Positions 41,473-50,777 are shown, counted from the first letter of the stretch. The stretch is 64,000 nt of DNA from Endoryza foliicola (GCA_965226965.1 OZ245715.1:2108001-2172000), one strand, 5' to 3'. Numbers and translations: made by a program. The notes: generated by a model not told the origin, from the sequence alone.

Positions 41473-42108
41473 ATGAAAGGAATCGTCGGTTTGTTTGTGG
41501 GGATCTTTGTTTTTAGTTTGGCGCAGGCACAAACCAAGAAGATTTCCGACATTAAAAAAGAATTGGAAGCGTCTGTCAATCCGCCTCTTTATGTAAAATC
41601 GGTTTTGAAGAAACGCTTTGTTTTAGATACCGTTCCCATCATTCGAATCGGTCACTTTAATGGATTACCCGATAGCTTGGCGTATCATGGCCAAATTCGA
41701 AAAGTATACGGTCCCTATGACAATGGCAAGATTTTGGTGCAAGTATTAGCGAAATTGCCCAATCAGTTTACGCGCATCAGTCAAATTTTTCTTGACACCA
41801 CCGTGTTGAGTTATGCCTCGGTTGATTCAATTGGGAAATTGTTATTTACAGAATTGAAGGCCGGAAAAATTACGTTTGAAGAAGCGGCCACCAAATGGAG
41901 TATGGGTGGTGAAAATGCCACAAAAGGCGATTTAGGATGGGTGGCGCAAGGAGCTTTGATTCCAAAAATTGAACAAGCCATTAAAGGCAGACGGGTAGGA
42001 GATGTAGTGGCGTTGTGGACGAAGGCCGGGTTTCATATTATCAAAATCACCGGTGCGCCCAAACAAGATCATGGCTATGCTTTGTTAATGAGAATTTTTC
42101 TAAAATAA
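41473..42108 (+). CDS. Exported parvulin-type peptidyl-prolyl isomerase
   Basis: The 211-residue protein has a signal peptide (GLFVGIFVFSLAQAQ) and a PpiC/rotamase domain in the C-terminal half. TRISQIFLDTTVLSYASVDS is followed by ITFEEAATKWSMGGENATKG, LGWVAQGALIPKIEQAI and GDVVALWTKAGFHIIKI. Such proteins help outer-membrane and exported proteins fold in the periplasm. The start is at the foot of a terminator, so it needs read-through or internal initiation; the signal peptide supports this start. Confidence 0.88.
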   Translation: MKGIVGLFVGIFVFSLAQAQTKKISDIKKELEASVNPPLYVKSVLKKRFVLDTVPIIRIGHFNGLPDSLAYHGQIRKVYGPYDNGKILVQVLAKLPNQFTRISQIFLDTTVLSYASVDSIGKLLFTELKAGKITFEEAATKWSMGGENATKGDLGWVAQGALIPKIEQAIKGRRVGDVVALWTKAGFHIIKITGAPKQDHGYALLMRIFLK

Positions 42109-42113
42109 ATAAT

Positions 42114-42470
42114 ATGAATATGCGAAAAATAACAATGCTTTTATCAGTTGTTCTATTAGCTGCATGTAGCAAGCCGGGTGATACGGGAAACAGCTGCTAT
42201 TCAACGGGCCCCGTAACAAATTTGCTCACTGGTGCCAGCGGAACGGTTCGCTATTCCAGTGGTATTGGCAAGTGGACGGTTCAAGCGGCGGTAGCAGGAA
42301 CCATTGATTCAGTAAATGTTTATATTCTTTGCTCTGATCCTGCGGCAAGTTTTCAAGTAGACGGGAAATCGGTGAAGGTTTCAGGCTCGGTGAAACGAAG
42401 TACGTACAAGCCATCGGCAGCTTTGGCCGGGGTGGGGTATTTGAGTTTGGAGTGGACGAGCATAGAGTAG
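42114..42470 (+). CDS. Small lipoprotein
   Basis: The start at 42114 (or the ATG six bases later) gives a lipobox signal, ITMLLSVVLLAACSKPG, and a mature part of about 98 residues with no recognised domain. The mature part is Ser/Gly/Thr-rich with strand-like alternation (IGKWTVQAAVAGTIDSVNVY). It follows the parvulin gene by 5 nt and is probably co-transcribed. A chaperone-client relation between the two is possible but not shown. Its TAG stop is followed by AT-rich repeats. Confidence 0.7.
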   Translation: MNMRKITMLLSVVLLAACSKPGDTGNSCYSTGPVTNLLTGASGTVRYSSGIGKWTVQAAVAGTIDSVNVYILCSDPAASFQVDGKSVKVSGSVKRSTYKPSAALAGVGYLSLEWTSIE

Positions 42471-42823
42471 TTATTAATTAAGAATTAAGAATTAATAATT
42501 GAACAGCCGGAACTAATTAATAATTAAGAATAAATAATTAATAATTGAACAGCCGGCAGTCAGGTTGAATTAATGGGAGAAGTAAACTTGAAATCGAAAG
42601 TTGAAGACAAATTGTAATTGTAAAAATCTTTGCGATTTCTTCGCGGTCTTGGCGGTCTTTGTTGTGAAAAATGTAATCTTAAAATTTCATTCACCGCATC
42701 GGAGTTATATATTACCAAAGCCATCTTCTCGAATTAAACCAAGTAGGTAGCCCCTATTTAATTGTATATAAAAGAAGAAGCCATCCCCAGGGATGGCTTC
42801 TTCTTTTAAAAAGACTATCGGGA
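42471..42823. repeat. Gene-free interval with AT-rich repeats and a bidirectional terminator
   Basis: Two AT-rich repeats (42472-42500, 42515-42545) are each followed by GAACAGCCGG. The middle part has TTCTTCGCGGTCTTGGCGG text like that near 27262. A 17-bp stem hairpin lies at 42770-42807. No gene is visible. Confidence 0.75.
42770..42807 (-). terminator. Bidirectional intrinsic terminator before the M1 peptidase gene end
   Basis: A 17-bp perfect stem (42770-42786 with 42791-42807) has a 4-nt loop, with A-rich and T-rich ends so that both strands finish in T. It lies 17 nt after the stop codon of the minus-strand M1 gene. Confidence 0.9.
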
Positions 42824-45202
42824 TTAGAATCCTTTTTTCTTTTCTTCTGCTTTTTGCATTGGGTTGATACCAGTTGATTGACCGCGTACCGCGCCTTGCT
42901 TCATTTTGAAAGCAGCGAATTTGCTAGGAGCCTTAATATCACCCCAACTATTGTTGTTGGTATTGATATCTGCTGTTTCCTTCATTGGATCCAACTTAAT
43001 GCTCACTACTTCTTTATCTTTCATAAAGGTTTTGGTAACCTTACCTTCATTCAATCTCCAAACCTGAGCAGGAATGCGATCAACTTCGGTTGTACCATCT
43101 TTGAAAGTGAATTCAACGATGATTGGCATTACCAATCCACCTTTATTGCTGAAAGTGATTTCATAAAAGTGCTTACCACCAAGTTTCGCTTTTGCCTCTG
43201 CATCCAAAGGTTCAGTATTGCTACCTGGAACAGCTACTTCGTACTTAGTAGTATCATAAGCTTCCAATCCTCTGTTGTAACGATAGTAGAAATCTTGCAA
43301 TGCAGTATCTACATCAGAAGCGAATTTGATGTTTTTATCTTCACGGTTACGGATCTTAGAAATATCATCAAAAGTGCTACCACCAGGCTTAGGCAAGCTT
43401 CTCATTTGCTTGCTTTCTCCCACTTGCTGAGGCTCTTTTGTAAGATCAGCAGTGAAATACTTTACTGTATCGATGGCCAAGTCACAAGCATCAGTTCCAT
43501 AGAACCAACCTCTCCAGAACCAATCGAGGTCTTCGCCGCTTGCATCTTCCATAGTGCGGAACAAGTCGGCAGGTTCAGGATGTTTGAATGCCCATCTGCG
43601 TGCATATTCTTTGAACGCATAGTCGAACTGCTCACGACCCATGATGGTTTCGCGAAGAATGTTCAAACCGGTTGCAGGCTTTGTATAAGCGTTTGGACCG
43701 AAACCAACGATGTTTTCTGAATTCGACATAATGGGCTCCAATTGGTCTTTAGGAAGCTTCATATAGTCGGTGATAGTCCAAGCTGGTCCACCACGAGTAG
43801 GGAATTTGTTATCCCACAATTCTTCTGTAAGGTATTCAACGAAAGAGTTCAAGCCTTCGTCCATCCAGCTCCACTGACGCTCATCGCTGTTGATGATCAT
43901 TGGGAAGAAGTTGTGACCCACTTCGTGAATAACAACACCCAACATTCCGTATTTCGTTGCTTCACTGTAAGAACCGTCTTTTTCTGTTCTACCGTAGTTA
44001 AAACAGATCATTGGGTATTCCATACCGTTGGCTGCTTCCACACTCTGAGCAACAGGGTATGGATAAGGAATGGTGAATTTTGAATAAGTTTTGATGGTAT
44101 GTGCAACTGCTTTAGAAGAGAACTTACGGTACAAAGAATAGGCTTCTTTACCATAGTAGCTCATACACATAATTTTCTTTCCTTCAACCATTGCAGGGAA
44201 ACCGTCCCATACAAATTTGCGGCTGCTGCCCCAAGCAAAGTCACGAACGTTATCGGCTTTGAAAACCCACGTTTTCTTAGCTTTTGATTTTTGACCTTCT
44301 GCTTTCTTTGCTTCATCCAAGGTAACGATCTCCATAGGCTCTTTTGCAGTTTGGGCTTTTTGCCAACGAGCAAATTGAGCAGGAGTCAATACTTGTTGAT
44401 AGTTCTGACATTCTCCTGTAGCACCAATTACGTGGTCGGCAGGAACGGTCATTTGAACTTTGAAGTTTCCGAATGTAAGTGCAAATTCACCGCGACCAGT
44501 GAATTGGTGGTTTTGCCAACCCTGGAAATCGCTGTAAACGCACAAACGAGGATACCACTGAGTGATGGTAAACAAGTAGTTTCCATCTTCAGGGAAATAT
44601 TCGTAACCACCACGACCACCTTGAGTCATGCGGTTTCCGATCTTGTAATTCCAGTCGATATTCAATACAAACTTTTGACCGGGCTTCAATGGTGTAGGTA
44701 ATTCTACCCGCATCATTGTTTTGTTAACGGTGTATTTCAACGGCTTGTTCATTGCATCCGTAACCTTTGTAAGGTTTACACCGTAGCCATTATCAGACTT
44801 TGCTTCTTCGAAACGTTCCACCATTTGAGGAGTCATGTTTCTTGGCATCGACTGGCTGTTTTGATAGTTGGCGTTTTTAGTAGAACTGTGTTCGTTCTCG
44901 TCCACTTGTAACCACAAATAGTTCAGCACATCCGGAGAGTTGTTGAAATAAGTAATGGTTTCGCTTCCCTTCAACGTTAATTTTTCTTCGTCGAGTTCTG
45001 CTTTGATGTCGTAATCAGCCTTTTGCTGCCAGTACTTGGGACCGGGTGCACCGCTGGCCGTGCGGTATTCGTTGGGGGTAGGTAAAATACCGCCCAATTG
45101 TTCGAATTTGTTTCCATGGTTGGAACCCGGGTTGTTCTGGATGTTCTGCGCTCCAGCCCAAAGGGCATTCAACATTAGGAAACTTAAAAACACCTTTTTC
45201 AT
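42824..45202 (-). CDS. Exported M1-family metallopeptidase
   Basis: The 792-residue protein has a signal peptide (VFLSFLMLNALWAGAQ). The zinc site is VVIHEVGHNFFP followed by MDEGLNSFVEYL, that is HExxH with the third Glu 18 residues later, as in gluzincins. NGMEYPMICF takes the place of the usual GAMEN exopeptidase motif. The C-terminal ~200 residues form a beta-rich domain. Enzymes of this type probably trim peptides in the periplasm. hupE-like and DUF6702 genes lie next to it. Confidence 0.93.
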   Translation of the reverse strand: MKKVFLSFLMLNALWAGAQNIQNNPGSNHGNKFEQLGGILPTPNEYRTASGAPGPKYWQQKADYDIKAELDEEKLTLKGSETITYFNNSPDVLNYLWLQVDENEHSSTKNANYQNSQSMPRNMTPQMVERFEEAKSDNGYGVNLTKVTDAMNKPLKYTVNKTMMRVELPTPLKPGQKFVLNIDWNYKIGNRMTQGGRGGYEYFPEDGNYLFTITQWYPRLCVYSDFQGWQNHQFTGRGEFALTFGNFKVQMTVPADHVIGATGECQNYQQVLTPAQFARWQKAQTAKEPMEIVTLDEAKKAEGQKSKAKKTWVFKADNVRDFAWGSSRKFVWDGFPAMVEGKKIMCMSYYGKEAYSLYRKFSSKAVAHTIKTYSKFTIPYPYPVAQSVEAANGMEYPMICFNYGRTEKDGSYSEATKYGMLGVVIHEVGHNFFPMIINSDERQWSWMDEGLNSFVEYLTEELWDNKFPTRGGPAWTITDYMKLPKDQLEPIMSNSENIVGFGPNAYTKPATGLNILRETIMGREQFDYAFKEYARRWAFKHPEPADLFRTMEDASGEDLDWFWRGWFYGTDACDLAIDTVKYFTADLTKEPQQVGESKQMRSLPKPGGSTFDDISKIRNREDKNIKFASDVDTALQDFYYRYNRGLEAYDTTKYEVAVPGSNTEPLDAEAKAKLGGKHFYEITFSNKGGLVMPIIVEFTFKDGTTEVDRIPAQVWRLNEGKVTKTFMKDKEVVSIKLDPMKETADINTNNNSWGDIKAPSKFAAFKMKQGAVRGQSTGINPMQKAEEKKKGF

Positions 45203-45223
45203 TGAATGATGATATTTATTAGG

Positions 45224-45802
45224 TTAAAAAGGAATACGTTCTAAAGCCATTTTCAGCGAGATTCCTAATACCGCTGAAGACAGGATCATGATCCAATCGC
45301 GGTGGGCTAATTTGATCTTCTTAACAAAGACCCAACTTACGCATAATAATGCAGCAACCACTACAATTTGACCAATTTCTAAACCGATATTGAAACCAAT
45401 GAGGCCGGTGGCCAAACTTTGGTCTTTTGCTAGCATGAATCGAATGGTATTGGCAAACCCCATTCCGTGGATCAACCCAAAAACCAGCGCCAAAATGTAA
45501 TTCCATTGAATTTTTGATTCCGGCGTTCGAGGCTTGATGATATTTGAAAGTGCAGTTAAAACAATGGTAACCGGAATGGCAAATTCAACCCAATGGTCTG
45601 GAAACCGAACAATGTCTAAAACGCTGAGAGCCAGTGTGAGTGAATGACCTATGGTAAAAGCAGTTACTAGTACCAATACTTTTTTCCAGTCGGCCCAAAG
45701 ATATAAAGCAGCCAAAGCTGCGATAAATAGTTGGTGGTCGAGTGCATCAATGCTGATGATATGATGCCAACCTTCCAGCAAATAGAACCAAAAATCCTGC
45801 AT
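45224..45802 (-). CDS. HupE/UreJ-family membrane protein
   Basis: The 192-residue protein has six hydrophobic segments and the family signature WHHIISIDALDHQLFIAALA near the N-terminus. ITAFTIGHSLTLALS-like text and HGMGFANTIRF near 120 carry further conserved His residues. HupE/UreJ proteins are linked with nickel or other metal uptake, though members in Bacteroidota are uncharacterised. It is upstream of the M1 peptidase gene in the same direction (21 nt gap). Confidence 0.88.
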   Translation of the reverse strand: MQDFWFYLLEGWHHIISIDALDHQLFIAALAALYLWADWKKVLVLVTAFTIGHSLTLALSVLDIVRFPDHWVEFAIPVTIVLTALSNIIKPRTPESKIQWNYILALVFGLIHGMGFANTIRFMLAKDQSLATGLIGFNIGLEIGQIVVVAALLCVSWVFVKKIKLAHRDWIMILSSAVLGISLKMALERIPF

Positions 45803-45900
45803 AATCTATTTAACAAGCCTTTCAGAAAAAAATCCAGCGAATTCCTATAAAAGTCGTCAAAATAAACAAGAGATTTGTAACACAAAAATTTAGTTGTTCA

Positions 45901-46428
45901 ATGGTTTTCACATTGTATAAAAGGTTAATGAGAGTTGGATTTCTCCTGTTTTTGGTAACTGCCGCCCTGAGCTTTGCCAAGGCTCCCCATCCGTTTTTTG
46001 TAAGTGTTACCGAAATGGAGCATAATGCCAAAGACAAAACCGTTGAAATAAGCTGTAAAGTATTCACCGACGATTTTGAAAAAGCCCTTACCAAAATGGC
46101 CAATCAAAAGGTGGATCTCTATCATCCTAAAGACAAAACTCAACTCGATAAATGGGTAACTCAATACATCCAAACTCACTTGAATATCATGCTAGATGGC
46201 AAGAAGATGCCGCTGCAGTTTGTGGGCTTTGAGATAGAAGACCAATCAACCATCAGTTATTTTCAAATTGATGGTGTGAGCGTCGCTCCCAAAAAAGTTG
46301 TGGTAGACAATACCATCTTCTACGATCAAATAGACAAGCAAATCCAAATTGTACATTGCTTGGTTGGTGGAAATAGAAAAAGCAGCCGAGTAGTATATCC
46401 TGAAGAAAGATTGGAATTTTCTTTCTAA
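45901..46428 (+). CDS. Exported DUF6702-like protein
   Basis: The 175-residue protein has a signal sequence (VGFLLFLVTAALSFAKA) and then HPFFVSVTEMEHNAKDKTVE with a conserved-looking His directly after the cleavage region, followed by CKVFTDDFEKAL. The pattern agrees with the DUF6702 family, of unknown role. It is divergent from the HupE-like gene, and the trio with the M1 peptidase gene looks like a conserved neighbourhood in the phylum. The ATG at 45928 is an alternative start. Confidence 0.75.
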   Translation: MVFTLYKRLMRVGFLLFLVTAALSFAKAPHPFFVSVTEMEHNAKDKTVEISCKVFTDDFEKALTKMANQKVDLYHPKDKTQLDKWVTQYIQTHLNIMLDGKKMPLQFVGFEIEDQSTISYFQIDGVSVAPKKVVVDNTIFYDQIDKQIQIVHCLVGGNRKSSRVVYPEERLEFSF

Positions 46429-46480
46429 TCGAAACATAGATCATTCGTATCTATCGAACGACTAATCAACTAATTAATAC

Positions 46481-47776
46481 TTAGTCTTCCATTGCTTCCA
46501 TAATCTCACTGGAAGGAATCACCAATACTTTATCGATCCGTTGTGCGTCCATGTCAATGATTTCAATTTTGAAACCTTGCCATTCAAATTTATCACCTGT
46601 ATGAGGAATGCGTTCTAGTTTATGTAGAATAAAACCGGCCAAGGTGTCAAATTCTTGTTCTCCTTCGTGCATCCATTCTGTTTTTTCAAAGCGACTTAAG
46701 AAGTCGTAAAATGGAATCTGTGCATCAACCAAATAAGAGCCATCTTCTCGCTCCACAATCTCATAATCCTCCACATCTATTTGAGGTAGATCGCCCACAA
46801 TGGCTTCTAGGATATCGTTCAATGTGATCATTCCTTGAACGCTTCCGTATTCGTCTACAATGAAGCAGGCATGTAGTTTTCTTTCTTTAAACTTCTCTAG
46901 AAGTTTGTACGCAGTAATGTTTTCAGGTACAAAAAGAGGGGTTTTCATGTACTGCTTAAACGTTGTTAAATCATTAGTAACGTAGAGATCTTTCAACGAA
47001 ACCACGCCTTTAATTTTATCGATGTCACCTTCGCAAATAGGATAAGCAGAGTGCGGTTCTTTGAGAATTTTTTCGCGGATGCTGTCTTCTGTATCGTCTT
47101 CATTGAACCAAATGATATCACTACGGTGCGTCATTAAGGAAGTAATGTTTCGATCTCCCAAATGGAACACACGTTCAATGATCTCTTGTTCCGCCTCTTC
47201 AATAGTGCCCTGTTCCGTTCCTTCACTTATGATGGCTTTGATTTCTTCCTCGGTTACCTGATTGTCTTTTGCTTTTAAATTAAAGATGCTCACAATGAGG
47301 TGGGTCGATTTACTCAACAACCAGATGAATGGATAGGTAGCAATACTCACGATGCGCATGGGGGCCGCCATGAATTTTGCGATCCCTTCCGGATTGGAAA
47401 GTCCGATTCGTTTCGGAACCAGTTCTCCAAAAATCAATGAGAAATAGGTGATGGATACAACAATTATTGTGGTAGCGAGTGCATTGGCATATTCTGCAAC
47501 GCCCGGGAAAGATTTAAAATAGGCAACGAGATCTGTTTTAATATTCTCTCCGGAGAAAATACCCGTTAAAATACCAATGAGCGTAATGCCAATTTGAACA
47601 GTGCTCAAAAATTTATCCGGATGTTCTGCTAATTTGAGCGCTTCTGCGGCTCTTTTGTCTCCCCTCGAGGCTTGTCCTTCCAGTCTGGCCTTTCGGGCCG
47701 AGACCACGGCAATTTCGGCCATTGAAAAGAGCCCGTTAAGCAAAATCAAACCAAATATTATAAAAATTTCCAACAT
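46481..47776 (-). CDS. CNNM/CorC (HlyC)-family membrane protein
   Basis: The 431-residue protein shows an N-terminal DUF21 membrane domain of about 1-190 (FIIFGLILLNGLFSMAEIAV, four helices, GELVPKRIGLSNPEG). A pair of CBS domains follows (about 205-340), then a CorC/HlyC transporter-associated domain (about 350-425, GSYLVDAQIPFYDFLSRF). The family is implicated in magnesium or cobalt efflux rather than haemolysis. It lies 13 nt after the PAP2 phosphatase gene... on the same strand and is probably co-transcribed with it. Confidence 0.92.
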   Translation of the reverse strand: MLEIFIIFGLILLNGLFSMAEIAVVSARKARLEGQASRGDKRAAEALKLAEHPDKFLSTVQIGITLIGILTGIFSGENIKTDLVAYFKSFPGVAEYANALATTIIVVSITYFSLIFGELVPKRIGLSNPEGIAKFMAAPMRIVSIATYPFIWLLSKSTHLIVSIFNLKAKDNQVTEEEIKAIISEGTEQGTIEEAEQEIIERVFHLGDRNITSLMTHRSDIIWFNEDDTEDSIREKILKEPHSAYPICEGDIDKIKGVVSLKDLYVTNDLTTFKQYMKTPLFVPENITAYKLLEKFKERKLHACFIVDEYGSVQGMITLNDILEAIVGDLPQIDVEDYEIVEREDGSYLVDAQIPFYDFLSRFEKTEWMHEGEQEFDTLAGFILHKLERIPHTGDKFEWQGFKIEIIDMDAQRIDKVLVIPSSEIMEAMED

Positions 47777-47789
47777 GAATGAATGGGTA

Positions 47790-48398
47790 TTAAGCTACTA
47801 ATCTAAGACTTCCTACTTGTTTATCGAAGAGTTTCGAGATGAATAATCCAATAAAATAGCCCAAAAGGCCACCGCAAAGCACATCAAAAGGGTAGTGAAC
47901 CCCAACATATACCTGGGTATAGGCTACTGAACCCGACCAAATAAAGAACAGTGGGGTCCATTTGGAATAATATTTCAGTGTTTGGTGCAGAAAGCAAGCT
48001 TGAGCAAAATAACTAGTGGCGTGAGAAGATGTGAAGCTCGAGCTTTGAGGACAATATTTAATGAAAAATCTTAATAAAATGGATACATCAGGATCCTGGC
48101 AGGGTCGAACGCGCATCACTAATTGTTTAATAACCTGACTGCTTATGATGTCGGATATTGCTGCACACAATACCAGCGCTAATGCCCACCAGATCCACTT
48201 CTTCGGGTTGTTCATTCCTACAAAAACGATCAGGAACAAATACATGGGTGCCCAGAAAAGCGGTTCTCTAAAAAAGGGCAATATGGCGTCAAGCCACGAA
48301 CTGCTCCAGTTCTGATTGATGTGTACAATCAGCCATTGATCAATGGGTTGAATCTGTTGCCAAAAAGTTAATAGCAGCGGTGCCGCAGGTAAATCCAT
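47790..48398 (-). CDS. PAP2-family membrane phosphatase
   Basis: The ATG at 48398 (MDLPAAPLLLTFWQQI) is chosen because a perfect -7 box lies just before it; a longer frame reaching 48497 would run into the divergent gene. The 202-residue protein has about five membrane helices. The three phosphatase motifs are present: KQLVMRVRPC, SSFTSSHATSYFAQ and YVGVHYPFDVL. Such enzymes dephosphorylate undecaprenyl pyrophosphate or phospholipids at the outer side of the inner membrane. The gene reads into the CNNM/CorC-type gene. Confidence 0.9.
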   Translation of the reverse strand: MDLPAAPLLLTFWQQIQPIDQWLIVHINQNWSSSWLDAILPFFREPLFWAPMYLFLIVFVGMNNPKKWIWWALALVLCAAISDIISSQVIKQLVMRVRPCQDPDVSILLRFFIKYCPQSSSFTSSHATSYFAQACFLHQTLKYYSKWTPLFFIWSGSVAYTQVYVGVHYPFDVLCGGLLGYFIGLFISKLFDKQVGSLRLVA

Positions 48399-48403
48399 AG
48401 CTG

Positions 48404-48411
48404 CAAAAATA
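48404..48411 (-). promoter_or_regulatory. PAP2 phosphatase -7 box TATTTTTG
   Basis: The minus strand carries a perfect TAnnTTTG box five bases before the ATG at 48398, within the 44-bp divergent gap. It supports the short start and predicts a leaderless transcript. Confidence 0.65.
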
Positions 48412-48442
48412 ATATACTTAATTTTATGATTATTTATTTTGC

Positions 48443-50416
48443 ATGAAGCTTTTATTACCCCTTCCCAGAATGATTCGCTGGGTACTTTGGACGGCATTGG
48501 TTCTTTTAGTGTGGATGACCCTCCTTCGACTCGCTTTTTTCCTTTATTTCAATAATCAGGGCAATTCCGGAACGGCCATTTGGCAATCCTTTGTATTAGG
48601 ATTGAGATTCGATTTAAGAGCCGTAAGCGTAATTGGGCTGGTAAGTCTAGTTTTTAGCGCGATTCCTTTTTTTAGTCCCTTTAAAAGCAAGACTCATTTG
48701 CGCATCTGGAATTTGAAAATGGGATTTATCTGTTTTGTATTCGTGTTGTTTTACTTCGTGGATCTAGCGCATTATGCTTATTTAAGCCAGCGAATGAACG
48801 CCACTGTGTTGAACTACCTTGCAGATGCCAATATTTCTGCAACCATGGTTTGGCAATCCTATCCCATCATTCGCATACTCTTGGTGTTGGTAGTGGCTAC
48901 CTGGGCATTGAGTTGGGTATTACGAAAAGGATACAGAACAATCTATAATAGCCCCAAACAATCAGCAAAACCTGTTGCTATGGTGATGTTGGTGTTGTTA
49001 ATGGCCGGCTTTAGTTTTGGTCGACTCAATCAGTACCCCTTGCGCTGGAGCGATGCGTTTGGTTTGGGGAGCGATTATCAAGCCAATTTAGCTTTGAACC
49101 CTTTTGAGTCGTTCTTTAATACGCTGAAATTTCGGTCAGTGAATTATGATGAAAAAACATTGGCTGCAGACCGAGCTTTTTTGACGCCTTATTATGGTTG
49201 GGAAAACGGATACGAACGGATTCAAGGTTCCGATAGCGCAAAACTGGTTCACCCCAATATTGTAGTGGTGATCTGCGAAAGCTACAGCGCCTATAAAAGT
49301 TCGATGGTTGGAAACCCGTTGAACACTACTCCTTTTTTCGATAGTTTAAGCAAACAAGGCTGGTATTTTGATCGATGCTTCACGCCAACTTATGGAACAG
49401 CAAGAGGGGTTTGGGCTACGCTCACTGGACTACCGGATGTGGAATTGCAACAAACAGCCAGTAGAAATCCGGCAGCAGTGAATCAAAAGGTGATCATGAA
49501 TCAATTTAAGGGGTATGAGAAATATTATTTTATTGGTGGCAGTCCAAGTTGGGCCAATATAAGAGGGGTGTTGTCGAACAATATTGAAGGACTTCATTTG
49601 TATGAGGAAGAGAATTTAAAGAGCCCACGTTTAGATGTTTGGGGTATCAGTGATAAGAATTTGTTTTTGGAAGCCAATGGCATTTTATCAAAAGAACAAA
49701 AGCCTTTTATTGCAGTTATTCAAACAGCCGATAATCATCGTCCTTATTCGATCCCAGATGAAGACACACTTGAGTTTAAACGCAATCGTCCCTCCGAAGC
49801 TGAATTAGACGCGAATGGATTTAAAGATCAAGTAAACTATGAAGACAAGCTGAAAGAGTACAATGCATTTCGGTATACCGACTTTACATTTCAGAAATTT
49901 ATTCAAGCAGCACAAAAAGAGGCTTATTTCAAGAATACCATATTTGTGTTTGTTGGAGATCATGGCATTCCGGGTGATGTAGGCAAGCTATTGCCACAAT
50001 CTTGGACTACGCATCGCCTCACTTCTGAACACGTTCCTTTGCTCTTCTACGGGCCGGCATTCGTTCAGCCGAAGCGTGAGGCGCGCATGGCTTCACAAGT
50101 TGATTTAATGGCAACGGTGGCAGATTTGGCTGGAATGAAAGTACGTAATACTGGTTTGGGTAGAAGCCTGAAAGACAGTGCCAAGGCTGATTTTGCGTTT
50201 ATCTTCAATCCGGAAACACGTCAAATAGGCGTGGTTCGAAATGGTTATTTTTATCGCGAAACATTGAAAACAAATCAGTGGGAAATTGTTTCGATTATTG
50301 ATAATAGTAAGGTTCCCGATTCGGTATTGAATGGCAGCGTGAAGAATGAATTACAACAGCTCACTCGTTCATTGTACAATACGGCTTCTTACTTGCTCAC
50401 ACATAATAAAAAATAA
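48443..50416 (+). CDS. LTA-synthase-like sulfatase-fold membrane enzyme
   Basis: The 657-residue protein has five N-terminal membrane helices (to about residue 195) and a large sulfatase-fold domain outside the membrane. Metal and nucleophile motifs are visible: VVVICESYSAYKSSMVG, TYGTARGVWATLTGLP with the probable nucleophile Thr near 318, and FVFVGDHGIPG near 500. In Gram-negative bacteria such enzymes transfer phosphoglycerol or phosphoethanolamine to glycans or lipid A. Which substrate applies here is not visible. Confidence 0.88.
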   Translation: MKLLLPLPRMIRWVLWTALVLLVWMTLLRLAFFLYFNNQGNSGTAIWQSFVLGLRFDLRAVSVIGLVSLVFSAIPFFSPFKSKTHLRIWNLKMGFICFVFVLFYFVDLAHYAYLSQRMNATVLNYLADANISATMVWQSYPIIRILLVLVVATWALSWVLRKGYRTIYNSPKQSAKPVAMVMLVLLMAGFSFGRLNQYPLRWSDAFGLGSDYQANLALNPFESFFNTLKFRSVNYDEKTLAADRAFLTPYYGWENGYERIQGSDSAKLVHPNIVVVICESYSAYKSSMVGNPLNTTPFFDSLSKQGWYFDRCFTPTYGTARGVWATLTGLPDVELQQTASRNPAAVNQKVIMNQFKGYEKYYFIGGSPSWANIRGVLSNNIEGLHLYEEENLKSPRLDVWGISDKNLFLEANGILSKEQKPFIAVIQTADNHRPYSIPDEDTLEFKRNRPSEAELDANGFKDQVNYEDKLKEYNAFRYTDFTFQKFIQAAQKEAYFKNTIFVFVGDHGIPGDVGKLLPQSWTTHRLTSEHVPLLFYGPAFVQPKREARMASQVDLMATVADLAGMKVRNTGLGRSLKDSAKADFAFIFNPETRQIGVVRNGYFYRETLKTNQWEIVSIIDNSKVPDSVLNGSVKNELQQLTRSLYNTASYLLTHNKK

Positions 50417-50777
50417 ATCGTATAGCCTTACTTGTTATTCGAAAATGCTGCTTCTGGAAAAGGAGGAGCATTTTTTATTCTTAGCCAGAAGATTTGATTT
50501 AAATCAGTTCAAGAATGGGAGTTACCAATAAAAAATGCGAAACGAACGACTGTTTTGGTGGATATTTTTTAGAGAAATGTTAATATCTATTTTCTTTTCA
50601 ACATTTAACTGGCAAATTGGTTGTAGTGGACAATAAATAGTAGAAAATCCAGTTTTTCTTTTCTATTTTTCCGCTAATATTACACCGAATCCATCCTGTA
50701 AAATTCCAATCACCGGTTAAGGAGAAAGATAGCAGCACAATAGTAAGTATTAGATTTATTTGTTTAAACTGGGAACT
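50417..50777 (+). other. Intergenic region before the phosphoglucosamine mutase gene
   Basis: The 361-bp gap contains a terminator at 50442-50476 and AT-rich sequence with TTTG and TATTTG-like elements that may include the promoter of the mutase gene. No single element can be assigned. No repeat of the other families is present. Confidence 0.5.
50442..50476 (+). terminator. Intrinsic terminator after the LTA-synthase-like gene
   Basis: AAAATGCT (50442-50449) pairs with AGCATTTT (50467-50474), extended by a further five pairs after one mismatch (CTTCT with AGGAG), and is followed by T residues. Confidence 0.8.

Noticed and set aside
42878..43720. A 280-codon plus-strand frame opposite the M1 peptidase gene
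   Set aside because: The minus-strand gene carries signal peptide, HExxH and the full domain, so the plus frame is a codon-usage shadow.
48399..48497. Longer start of the PAP2 phosphatase gene at 48497
   Set aside because: It would overlap the start of the divergent LTA-synthase-like gene and contain the promoter box at 48404.
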